Shown: positions 51,301 to 60,677 of the stretch, piece by piece
Layout of the letters: every line of letters begins with the position of its first letter
Numbering within the stretch: position 1 is the first letter of the stretch
NCBI GenBank assembly: GCA_009869945.1
Contig: WIXG01000063.1
Location: 1 to 64,000, forward strand
Direction of reading: 5' to 3'
Origin: Mesaphorura yosii
Taxonomy: Eukaryota; Arthropoda; Collembola; Poduromorpha; Tullbergiidae
Length of the DNA: 64,000 nt
Translations under genes and position numbers: made by a program
Notes under the pieces: generated by a model
Told to the model about the DNA's origin: nothing
The model's database searches: none
The model's input: the letters and a program-made list of their open reading frames with translations, nothing else

Positions 51301-52083
51301 AAGCGTGCCGATAGTTATTGGGCTCGTTGCAGGGTGATTGCCAGTACATACGGTTAGAAAATCTGGAGTAGACTGCAAAACGTCATGAATCGTGAATTGA
51401 TGGATAGACAATTTGACAATGCCAATAATCTTTGATTTATATTCAACCTTGTCGGAAACTTCCTAGAGAAAAAGTCCAGTGTCACGTCGGAACAAATGGC
51501 CCAAAACTGCCATGCTTCCCGTCACCTCTGTTTAGTTACAAAATGATGAAAGCGGAGTTGGCAAGTTCACCTGCCGAGCCAAAGCAGACGAATGACCTAC
51601 TTAACTCTCGTTAACGTGTTTGCAACCGAAATATTGCCTCGGGATTTTTTGAATGGATAAGAAAAAGTAATCGGAATCCGCTTGCCGCTTTGGACCAATC
51701 GGTGTCAAAACATAATTGCGTTTTGTGTGAATTATCGCAAGGTTCCATTTCATTGTAGCCAGTGTGTACTCCTATTTAGAAGGAACCGTGCGCAACGTAC
51801 TTAGCACTTTGATTCGTATCAGCAGCAATAAATGAGCATAACATGATAACCTTGACTTGACTACATCTCCCTCACTTTGCACTTTGAATGTCTCAATCGT
51901 GCTGGCTCTTCACAGCTTGCCTTGTGTAAGGGTTTAAATTCAACGTGATTGCACTTCACTCGATATCGTGGAACTGCAGTTACAGTAGTGCATACGGGAG
52001 CCCGAGGTGTTTTGTGTTCAATTCAGCTGTCTTTGATTTAATTTAATTAATTTGGCTCGCTCTCCCTTGCTGCAACCGCAACA
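42385..52083. other. 9.7-kb stretch without recognised genes
   Basis: This lies upstream of SLO2 (minus) and upstream of the DUF962 gene (plus), so both promoters must be here. Open frames up to about 150 codons (for example 48825-49283 and 44325-44738, minus) have no family resemblance and biased, low-quality composition. One (GTGGC)/(GTG) simple repeat occurs at 42576-42610. I saw no transposon ends, RNA genes or further SLO2 exons. Confidence 0.5.
42576..42610. repeat. GTGGC/GTG simple repeat
   Basis: Three GTGGC units grade into a run of GTG trinucleotides, about 35 bases, 190 bases upstream of the SLO2 start codon. Confidence 0.85.
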
Positions 52084-52515
52084 ATGGTCCAGAAACGCGA
52101 TCCAACGCTTGTGAATCACAACTACTCACAACGCACTTACCAGAAGGATGGCTACAAATCATTCAGCGAATTCTACCCCTTCTACCTCGGAGAACATTGC
52201 CATCAAATAAATCGTCGCCTGCACCTGATTGGAACCACGTTCGTAATTGCCATTGTCCTGTACGCGTTGATCACTACAAAGTTATGGCTGCTTATGCTGT
52301 CACCGGTGCCTGGTTACTCGATGGCATGGATTGGCCACTTTGTGTTCGAAAAAAATAAGCCAGCAACATTCAAGCACCCGATTTATTCGGTAATTAGTTC
52401 AAACATATAATTATTATAATCATGTCGAGATTTTATTCTAAATTGTTTATAATTTCAGTTGATGGGCGATTTCCGAATGTGGTGGGAAGTCATGTCGGGA
52501 CGTCGGCCATTCTGA
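52084..52515 (+). CDS. Mpo1-like / DUF962 membrane protein
   Basis: Two exons, 52084-52389 and 52459-52515, 120 aa. The chain contains SFSEFYPFYLGEHCHQINRRLHLIGTTFV, two close hydrophobic helices (IAIVLYALI, LWLLMLSPVPGYSMAWIGH) and FVFEKNKPATFKHPIYS followed by LMGDFRMWWEVMSGR. This is the full DUF962 pattern (Y-x-x-EH, N-R-x-LH, GH-x-x-EKN-x-PAT, GD-x-RM). Yeast Mpo1 of this family is an Fe(II)-dependent dioxygenase of ER membranes that alpha-oxidises 2-hydroxy fatty acids. The conserved His residues (EHC-H, LH, GHF) are present here. The length matches the compact bacterial-type members and is shorter than yeast Mpo1 (about 174 aa). The start follows a CAACCGCAACA leader. It is convergent with the cuticular protein gene. 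Confidence 0.87.
52432..52437 (-). terminator. Candidate poly(A) signal of the cuticular protein gene
   Basis: AATAAA on the minus strand 206 bases after the stop, located inside the intron of the convergent DUF962 gene. This implies that the two 3' ends overlap. Confidence 0.4.
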
Positions 52516-52563
52516 ACACTGTGCCACTGCCACTGAAGTGGACAGTCTCCAGCTGAAGCTTAC

Positions 52564-52569
52564 AATAAA
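52564..52569 (+). terminator. Poly(A) signal of the DUF962 gene
   Basis: AATAAA 49 bases after the stop; a second AATAAA lies at 52629-52634, before the convergent cuticle gene ends at 52643. Confidence 0.65.
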
Positions 52570-52642
52570 CTAAAAGTTACCGTATGCCGCTTGATTGTCG
52601 ATTGTCACAATTACAGTCAGTCTGATTCAATAAACCCATGCG

Positions 52643-55191
52643 CTAATAATTCTGATTGAACGTGCGCCCATTGATCTGCCGCATTATGTTGATAAAATTA
52701 CGTCCACGGCTGCCGGTATACGCATTTCCTGAACCTCCTCCTGGAGGCCCATATCCACCTCCACCTGTGCCTGTTCCTGCATCCTGATATTCAACATTCG
52801 CTCGATATCCATTCCTGTCTGCGACGTACGTCACAATTTGAAGTCGGCCGTCTGGGAGTCTGACTTGGTACTGCCCACGAATTTCGCCTTGACCATTCCT
52901 CTCTTCAGACTGCCCGAAATCCGTTCCATGCTGGGCATCATAGACACCGTACTCGTATTTGTATGATTGTTGGCTCTAAATATAACAAATCAATGCTGGA
53001 TCCAATCCGACAGGTAAGGTTCCTTCTGGAGAAAACTTACACTATAACTGCTGCCATCATTTTGGTAACCACCCGAGTTGCCTCCACCACCGCCATATCC
53101 ACCTCCCTCAGTGTTTCCACCACTGCTGTATCCGCCAGACGACTGACCACGTCGCACACGAACGCGAGCTCGAGCAGAGGCAGGCTCGACCAGCAGAGCG
53201 CACAGGAAAATTACCTGGAAAAGCAACACAAAATTAGAATAGAAGTCAAAACTTCATTCAGCAACCGATAAACTAATGGAATTTATAATAGGCCTGCTTT
53301 AAATTGAATGCATTTTGTTAAAACTTTATTGCACTGATGTCAAACGCTCTTCACAAAAAAGTCACGTGGCTAAATCCCCGATGGCGTCTGCTTCGCGCTT
53401 TTTCTGCTACCGGGCAGCCTTCTTCTGTTCCTTCAGGTCGCGTTCCCGTAAGTCACCAAACTCCCAAATTTCATAGCAAACCGTGCACCGATACTCGCGA
53501 AATGTGTAGCAGCAAATTATGCCTGCGACCGGGATCGCCACGGCGCAACAGAGCCCAATCGGAGTCCACATTGGAACGAAGTGGCCTTCATGACACCGTG
53601 TGCAAGTGGGTGGGCAATTGGGCTCCAGCTTGAAGTAGTCTTTTCTGTAGTCTCTGATTGTGCTGATGAGTAGATGAATTGTTGAACAACACCAGCGATG
53701 GCACCGCCCTGAGTACTGCCGAGGAGGCGCATCGCGTCGCCTCTTTGCACTCTTACTGCTTCTTTTGTTGGCTTGGCCTCTGCTTGGATTTTCGACAAGA
53801 AGGATATTCTCCACGTCCGTGTCGCAAGTGTCGCTGCTGATAAATGCGCCGTCAATGTTCTGTTGATATTGATCTTGGCCATCTTGGACTACTATTTCTG
53901 ACTCGTGATTCGCTAAATCGGCTTCCGTATTGAATGCCAGAGTTACCCGAGTCCTCTCAACCGATTCTTGTGATTTTCGAATCAACTTCTGAAGAAGACT
54001 TTGCTTCTCCCGTTGTTGGTCGGCTGAAGGAATTCCTTTACCATCCCCTTGGCTTTCGACGATTCTTTCTTCATCACCTGTGTTTCCTTCCTTCTTCAGA
54101 CGGGCGCCCCGCGTCCTCTGTTTTGATCCAGGCAACGATTCCTCATTGTATGGAAGAACTCTTACAAGTTCCGGTGGTGGCTCCGGGGCTTTCTTGTGAT
54201 TCTTACGACCTTTTTCAAAACTGAGTGCCCTTGATTTGCGTGCTTCAGTATTACCCGTTTCTTCGTCGACTCGTTCCATAAAATTTGGCACAGCCTTTGA
54301 TTTGTGAAGCGGGATCACGCGGCCAAGCAAGTTTTCCGACTTCCTTTTAAGTTTTTTCCCAATGCCCTCCTTATCAAGGACAGGTTCAGCAAATGGATAC
54401 CCTTTCTTTCGCTTGAGAATTTGATACGTTTTCGGTAAATCATTCCAAGACTTAGCAGCGACTGGTTTCAACGGCTGTAATTTAGGCACAGGCACCGGTG
54501 GAGGTGGCAAGCTAATTCGATGCTCATCACTGTCACTGGCAGATGAAGGTTTCTTCTTGCTACTCGTGTTCTTTTCCTTCCGAGGCATTTCAGGTTTGGG
54601 CGACTTTATGACCAGTAAAGAATCCGCTTTTTCCTCGCTGAGATCAACGGGTGACCTTCGATGTTTTCGTCGTCTTGTTTTCTTTGGTGAAATGGATTCA
54701 TGATCAGCGTTGGCATCATTTGATGTTATGTCAGTCTCACCAGGAACCAGGCTTTTTGAACCTTCGATTTCAACTTCGATCTGCTTATCTCCTTCTGCTT
54801 CCAATTCGGCTTTGGCCCGAATGTGTTTCAGTCTGATTTTTGCCTTATGCTCAGGTGATGGTGGTTTGTCAGCCATGACATTACAATTGCAGTGCTCGAG
54901 CTTGTATTAGTCACGCGCAAACCGAGCATGATCGTACAATAATTGGGCCTTTTGCTGAATGAATTGGAGTTCCTGATTTACTTTCAGCGTTCGCTTGTGG
55001 AAATCTCGAAGCTTCAGAAGTTCGGTTTGACTTCCTCAATCGTACTTCGTATACGTTCTTACAATTCATTGTCACGGTAAACTATTACCGGAACCGAAAC
55101 CCTTCGGCTCCAATTTGTCGACCGCATCACGTCGGAATAAATTGAAGTTACTTACCCCAATCACTGCTTGCAGTTTCCACGTTGGCCTCAT
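52643..55191 (-). CDS. Cuticular protein, CPR family (Rebers-Riddiford chitin-binding)
   Basis: Three coding exons: 55191-55156 (MRPTWKLQAVIG), 53214-53041 and 52975-52643, all phase 0, 180 aa. Exons 1-2 build a signal peptide with hydrophobic core AVIGVIFLCALLVEP and cleavage after ASA. Residues about 27-70 are Gly/Ser/Tyr-rich repeats. Residues about 75-134 carry the R&R consensus: YKYEYGVYDAQHGTDFGQ, then GQYQVRLPDGRLQIVTYVAD and NGYRANVEY, closest to RR-2. A Gly-rich tail follows. Such proteins are secreted by the epidermis and bind chitin fibres. Intron 1 (1.94 kb) contains the whole BRI3-like gene on the same strand. The first exon was joined by phase, signal-peptide completeness and a TATA promoter upstream, so it is inferred rather than proven. 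Confidence 0.82.
53325..53330 (-). terminator. Poly(A) signal of the BRI3-like gene
   Basis: AATAAA on the minus strand 77 bases after the stop of the nested gene, and still inside the cuticle gene intron. Its presence supports the nested gene as an independent transcription unit. Confidence 0.6.
53407..54876 (-). CDS. BRI3-like zinc-ribbon membrane protein with long disordered N-terminus
   Basis: Single-exon ORF of 489 aa starting MADKPPSPEHK. Residues 1-400 are charged and low in hydrophobics: Lys/Arg runs (KKTRRRKHRRS), a Pro run (LPPPPVPVPKLQPLKP), PYNEESLP and an SRGQANKRSSKSAKRRR patch. They are probably disordered. Residues 421-470 form the recognisable part: CTRC, then WTPIGLCCAVAIPVAGIICC and RCTVCYEIW. 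This follows human BRI3 (C-x-x-C, a TM-length hydrophobic stretch with GFICC, R-RC-x-x-C) and resembles LITAF, where two half zinc knuckles flank a membrane-inserted helix on late endosomes/lysosomes. BRI3 is only about 125 aa, so the 400-residue extension is unusual. The gene has its own poly(A) signal. It could instead be a distant LITAF-type protein; the role is unknown. Confidence 0.7.
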   Translation of the reverse strand: MADKPPSPEHKAKIRLKHIRAKAELEAEGDKQIEVEIEGSKSLVPGETDITSNDANADHESISPKKTRRRKHRRSPVDLSEEKADSLLVIKSPKPEMPRKEKNTSSKKKPSSASDSDEHRISLPPPPVPVPKLQPLKPVAAKSWNDLPKTYQILKRKKGYPFAEPVLDKEGIGKKLKRKSENLLGRVIPLHKSKAVPNFMERVDEETGNTEARKSRALSFEKGRKNHKKAPEPPPELVRVLPYNEESLPGSKQRTRGARLKKEGNTGDEERIVESQGDGKGIPSADQQREKQSLLQKLIRKSQESVERTRVTLAFNTEADLANHESEIVVQDGQDQYQQNIDGAFISSDTCDTDVENILLVENPSRGQANKRSSKSAKRRRDAPPRQYSGRCHRWCCSTIHLLISTIRDYRKDYFKLEPNCPPTCTRCHEGHFVPMWTPIGLCCAVAIPVAGIICCYTFREYRCTVCYEIWEFGDLRERDLKEQKKAAR

Positions 55192-55261
55192 TATGATTTG
55201 ATGCTAGATTTCAATGGAACACCAGATTGAGACTCAACACTGATACTCGAGAAATCGAAAC

Positions 55262-55297
55262 CTGAGACTCCGCTCAGGTAAAACCATGCATTTTATA
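55262..55297 (-). promoter_or_regulatory. TATA/initiator core promoter of the cuticular protein gene
   Basis: TATAAAA (minus strand, 55297-55291) is followed about 33 bases downstream by an arthropod-type TCAG initiator (near 55263-55265), about 70 bases before the start codon at 55191. The spacing is right for a TATA-Inr promoter, the usual type in regulated cuticle genes. Confidence 0.55.
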
Positions 55298-56066
55298 ACT
55301 TTCGTATGGCGACTCGTGACTTCAGGGTTCACGAATTCTTAGTGAATGCTGGCGTCATACTGCATTACACTGCAAGAAGAACTCCTAATTTAATTTCATT
55401 TACGAGAAGAATGTCACAAGTCCAATTTCAAAATTGTCGATCGACAATCGATGACGATGACCACAGGAACTGCAATCACAAATCGCAATCGCAGTTGTGC
55501 GTGCATAAAATGCAGCATCAGCATAGTATGTGGATCGATCCGCTTCAAACAAAGCCCAAACACAATCGAGTTATCATCCGTCGAGCACCTCACTTTCTTC
55601 ATTCACCTAATTGAAATTATGTAATGCACATCACAGGCTCACTGCGCAGTGTCTACATGCAGGATTCAAGATGCTAAAAATAACAATAACAATGGACCAT
55701 CGTTGAGGCTGAGACACGAAAGTTGTGTGAATTCATGAATGGATGATCGAAATGTCAGCTGAGGTCTATGCTAATATGCTACAAATCACATCATAAGCTT
55801 TAGTTCAGAAAAAATGGGCTTAAGCTTAATTGAGCAAGACAAGCGTGTGATGACTGCTAACGAGAACAAAAGATCATGATGATCGGAATTGCATTGCATC
55901 CTTTTTGTGCAAGAAATCGTGGTGTGTCGTGGCAGTGGCATAATGCAATCCATTGATTCAGTTTAGGTTTAGAGCAGTCAATAAGTTCTTGGGCAACAGC
56001 ACCAACAACGACAGACAATTCAGTGATTAGTATACAGTATTACACGTCCGAAAATAATTTCATTGG

Positions 56067-56072
56067 TTTATT
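56067..56072 (-). terminator. Poly(A) signal of the FYVE_2 gene (distal end)
   Basis: AATAAA on the minus strand, 57 bases after the stop of terminal exon 11 (56129-56131). No AATAAA was seen just after the alternative stop at 56655. Confidence 0.6.
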
Positions 56073-56128
56073 CGATAACATAGCGGCGTGCCGTGGCTGG
56101 CGCTGGGTTTCAGTGTAAAATTACTAAA

Positions 56129-56461
56129 TTACTCAAACTGGTCAATGATACTGTCGTCGTTCAAAATCTTATTCTTGACGCGGTTGTCCCAGAATGCAGC
56201 CCGTGATGCAATCAAGTCCGAGCTGCTCCCATTCACGCTAGTCTTCTTCAACTTGTTATTATCACTATTGTTGTGGTTATTGCTAGTCGAATTATTCTGA
56301 TTCTTAATCATGGCATTGTTACTACAATTATTTCCCATCGCGACATGATTTGTGTTGTCCACTTTTATGTTGGAGGTGGTAAGGGCTGGTTTTGACTGCT
56401 TCAGGCCTTCGCGAAATTCTCGGGAGACGGAGCGTGCAGTTAAACTATGCATCATCTGCAA
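56129..56461 (-). CDS. Alternative last exon of the FYVE_2 gene (ends DQFE)
   Basis: It begins after a good acceptor (CCCCTTTTCAG) in phase 0 and is open for 111 codons: HSLTARSVSREFREGLKQSK, an Asn-rich low-complexity tract, then SRAAFWDNRVKNKILNDDS. Exon 9 of the same gene ends in phase 0 (donor at 57475), so exon 9 can join either this exon or exon 10, which has its own stop. The poly(A) signal lies 57 bases beyond the stop. With this end the protein would be 985 aa. Confidence 0.6.
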   Translation of the reverse strand: MQMMHSLTARSVSREFREGLKQSKPALTTSNIKVDNTNHVAMGNNCSNNAMIKNQNNSTSNNHNNSDNNKLKKTSVNGSSSDLIASRAAFWDNRVKNKILNDDSIIDQFE

Positions 56462-56654
56462 CTGAAAAGGGGAAACAATTAGTGATTCTTCGAATGGGCT
56501 TTAGACGTGAATTGACATTGAACAAATCTCAGGTAGTACGACATAAATTGCGAGAGCAAATAAAAGAAGCGAACAAGCAAGGAAGCACGAAGAGGACAAC
56601 ACCCTCGATCAGCAACTAAGCTGGACTGGACGCATAGATAAATTCAATACGCAG

Positions 56655-59600
56655 CTAACTCCGTGCGAAAACTTCATCGTTGAGCGCTTTTCTTGAGCGT
56701 GCTGCACGAACGATGCTTCTTCTCAATTTCCGGAGGTCTTCGTCTTCCTCCTGTTCAATCTTCTTGCGAACTGGCTGCTGAGACAAGACTTCCATGGCCG
56801 TCGGCGACTTCATGCTGGAACTACGGCGGACGGCAGAAGAAGTGTCAAACTCTGCATTTTCATCGTCATAATCCCGGCGGCGGACTTGCGGTCTCAACGG
56901 TGGCATGGTGGCGCTTCTCGTTAACTGGTTCTTCGCTTCCAGTTGCGCTATAATAGACTTTGTGGACACCCATTCATCGGGTTCCTTTTCGTCCTTAGTT
57001 GGAGTTGGAGCTGGGAGTTCTTTCGATATTTCTTCAGGCGATTGTCCATCCTCTGAGTTCTCGAATGCAAGCCCTCCATCTGGACTATCACCAGTGGACG
57101 CTTCGTGCACCTCTTCCATTGTTATAATTTCAAATTCTTCATCGGCAGACTGGTCGGGCTCGTAATTATCGTTGAAAACTCGTTCATTAATTTCACCCGA
57201 CTCGTCTGCTGAAATTTCACTTGGAACTCCGATGGACTCCACTGGCAACATATCTTGAGGACTGCGCTCAATGACGGGTGATGGAGTCTCTGGCAACGGA
57301 GGTTGGGGAAAAGTTCTGCTAGGAAATGCTTGCGCAAACTAGAGAAAAGCAAGTTCCACCACCGAAATGATAAATAAAAGAATGTAAGCAAATTATATGT
57401 GAAACCAAGTACTAACTACAGAAGATTAAGTATAGAAAGAATAAAATGTAATCAATTTTACGGCATTGTTCTTACCTTCATTGGTGGCTGCTTCGTCTCA
57501 ATAACTTTTGGTTTCACTGGAGTCGTGCGAGGTGGAGGGCTCGGCTCCTTCTCCGGGGTTGAACTGAATTTCTGAGCAAGATTCCTAACTGATGGTAACT
57601 GAATCTCATCTAATTCGTGAGCTGGATCAGGATATTGAGCAGAGTGGACGAATAGTGGCATTTTCGATTGTACCTGAGTGCAGCAAAATTATTATGGTGG
57701 AAATTCAAGAAAATTCGCCGGTATGTGGCAACACTTACTTTCGCCTCTCCACTTGAATGGCGATCGTGACCGGTGTGTGGCACGGGGCTTCTGCTGCCAT
57801 CCGAGCAAGTCGAGCTCTTGCTGCTTGTGTTGGACATGTCTTTATCTTTATGAATGTAGTAATCGCGGCTGAATCTGCGGGACAAATGCAAATCGGAAAT
57901 CAGCGTTAGTAAACTCTAATTAACGGTAGAGTTGTAGTGTGAACATACTTCTCAACCAAATTCTCTCGACTGACAGTTTGAAACAGTTGTGGGATTTCTT
58001 CAACGTCAGCGACAACGTCCTCTGGATTTGTACTCCTCAGCGTGTACGGCTTGCTCATTCGCTTGACTAAATTCTCTGGTGCGTATGGATTGTTTTTGAT
58101 ATGGACGGGATGATTCCATTTTTCTTTCTCACGTTCGGCGATTCTCATTTTCGGCATTGGCTTTTCATGCTCTTCTTTGTCTTCATTCGTACTAATAAGC
58201 TTGCTCTCGGTTTCAACTTTTTCTTCCACAGCGGTCGTCACTGTTGGCTCTGGCTCTGGTTTGGGAGACGGAGTCCGAGATGTCCGTGGTTTGGGCCTCA
58301 AAACTTCTACTTGTGGCGTTGGTTCGCAGACGGCAATTTCAACGGTTGGTTCACTCATCTGGTGCAGCTCCTTCTTTTCCTCCTTGGACGATTTCTCAAT
58401 TTCGCTGCTACCATTTGCAGAAGTGTTGATCAGCATTGTTTGATTGCTACTAAGAGAATGGGACGTTTCGCGCATTGTCTCCTCAATACTTTTGTACTGT
58501 GGAGTCCCCAAATCCCGTTCGGTTTCAGTCGGTGTCTGAGCTAAATCGACCTGATGAACAAATTAGCATTGCGATGTGTTATACTACTTGGCTATTCAGT
58601 ATACTGTAAAGCTTACTTCAATTATTGGCACTGGATTCGGGCTGGCTTTCACCGGAATCGTTTCTTGATTTTGGCTTTCCTCGATTTTCAGTTCAAATTG
58701 TTTGGCAATGTCCGACACTTTAATTAAATGCACTTCAGACAAATCCAATTCCTCATCTTCATCCTCTTCATCGCGCTCACTAACTTCCGAATCAGACATG
58801 TCATCAGCCCGATCATTTCCGATCATGACTTGCGACTCCTCTGTTGGATTTGGCACCAGCATTGACACCGGTTGATTGCTGCGAACTTTCTTAAGCGCTT
58901 GCTTGCGCTTGAAGAGCCAATTATGCTCCCATGCCGGGCCTTTTTCCACTGTCGAAAGGTTTATTTCAGGCGAATTCAGAACAGCAAGCGCTTCGGGGAG
59001 TTTTTCATTTTCGGGCTGGATTATCACTTCATCAGCAGTTGCTTCGTCGTTTTCAATGTCACTGTCCTCGTATGTGGTCGTAGTTGTAATCTCTTCAAGA
59101 TGCTCTTCAATCTGTTGTAGAAACACCCAAAATGTAAGAAGTTTATTCATGGACATTATGCACTGCAAAGTAACTTACAACAACTTGTTGTTTCGGGTTC
59201 GTGCCGGGTCCTTCAGTTGACCAGCTTGAACTCTCAATGCTCAATTCATCATCCGACGATCTTTCAGTCGTGTTGTTATTCATTACCCATTTCCTAACAT
59301 CTGCAATGAAACAAAAAGAGGATTTGATAAATTTGATTGCAATTGTCGTAAAGAAAAACACTTTGAATGAGACGCTCTTTGTCTTGCTCACTTTGGCTTT
59401 TCGAGTCACTGTCAGTCATTTCCATATCTGTGTGCACGGCCGAATCCTCTGCGGAAACCGGCGAATCCATTTTGCGTTGTTCTTTATGCTGTTGCAACTG
59501 TAAAGTATTCTGAACCTGAGGTGGTGAGTACTTTTCTTGACCGGTCGTAATGAGGCGATTAATTATTGCAGTTGAGAGAATTTCTTCGTACGCAGGCGAC

Positions 59601-60677
59601 GGGATAATCCCATCTGGCCCAACTAGCTCATCATTATTTGATGGCTCTAAATTCAGCTCTAGACTTGGCAATGCCATAGCCGTTGACTCGATGTCAGCAA
59701 TTAACTTGATGAGGGAAGGTGGTGGTGACTGGGGAATTAATGGCTCGAGCGGTTTCTCTGTAACAGGAAAGTATCGTGTACAATTACCTTCAGCTAATGA
59801 ATAAATCAGCAGTCACGATTCACGGTGCAAATCAAAGTTGCGGACGTACCTTCACTTTGATTGAGCAAAATGTGCGAGAAAGTCAACAGTTCGTCACTCA
59901 GCTTGTTGTGGTATCTTGCAAATACGTAGTCATCTAACACGCGACGCGACAGAAACATCAGTCATTAATATCTTTGCAAATGCAAAACAGGCAAAGGCAA
60001 GCGCAAATCTTACATTTCCCACCCAGGTAAATTCTTCTCAATTCAGCTACATCCAAATTACTTGAAATCTGATGAGAGACGTAGTTCTCTACGATATTCC
60101 TAACGTCCTTAATACTTTGATCGACCCAACCTCGCCCGCTGCTGGTGTCACTGCTACTCTTGTGATTATAATTCGACCGGTTAATAAGGAATGTATTGTT
60201 GTACCAAAAACTAGCGTGAGGTCTGTGAAACGACAAAAATTTAAGCGGGTATGCTTTAATTCAGCTTCAAATGGAGCACTGGCGCGTTTCCTACCTTCTT
60301 GGAATTCCAATACAATCGGCACAAGTGTAATTTTGAGTATAGGGAAAGTATTCCGAGCAGAACCTGCAAGTCGAATGCCGGCACTTGTTGCAGGAAATGA
60401 TTGGCTGTCCAAACCAACTTGTCAACGTGTGATTGCAACGATTGCAAGACTTGATCTGCGACTGCGTTGTTCTTGCGCTCGCGTTTACTGAAAATGAGTT
60501 CGCATTCGCTGCACCCTTTCTTCTAGACTTGGGCTCTGTTTTCTCGTGGTCGCGGTCCTCAACTGTGGCTGTGGTGGTGAAATTTCGATTAATATTATTC
60601 AAGTCTGTGGCAGCGGCAGATGTGGATGAATCATTTGTTGTGCTCGTATTTCGTTTTCTACATCGACATCGTGCCAT
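56655..60677 (-). CDS. FYVE_2 zinc-finger protein, MyRIP/Slac2/Slp-like Rab effector
   Basis: Ten exons in phase: 60677-60295, 60222-60014, 59933-59850, 59757-59362, 59300-59179, 59111-58617, 58550-57949, 57874-57739, 57673-57476 and 57338-56655; 1102 aa. Residues 78-122 carry eight Cys as C-x2-C-x14-C-x2-C-x4-C-x2-C-x11-C-x2-C, the FYVE_2 finger of rabphilin, synaptotagmin-like proteins and melanophilin/MyRIP; the x14/x4/x11 spacing is closest to MyRIP. It is followed by ASFWYNN, parallel to the LEWFYNN block of MyRIP. The remainder is acidic, Ser/Pro-rich and probably disordered (PLEPLIPQSPPPS, RDEEDEDEELDLSE, PSVRNLAQKFSS), as in the myosin/actin-binding tails of those effectors. No C2 domain was found. 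A Rab-binding helix is not visible ahead of the finger, so the true N-terminus may be further upstream. The donor at the end of exon 4 (A|GTGTTT) is weak. Paralogue identity is inferred. Confidence 0.7.

Noticed and set aside
58101-58544. 147-codon plus-strand ORF rich in Phe/Trp
   Set aside because: Antisense shadow of FYVE_2 exon 7, whose frame is phase-consistent with neighbouring exons.
60014-60030. Donor CTGG|GTGGGA at 60022 for FYVE_2 exon 2
   Set aside because: The GTAAGA donor nine bases further on (60013) is in the same phase and much closer to consensus, so it was preferred.
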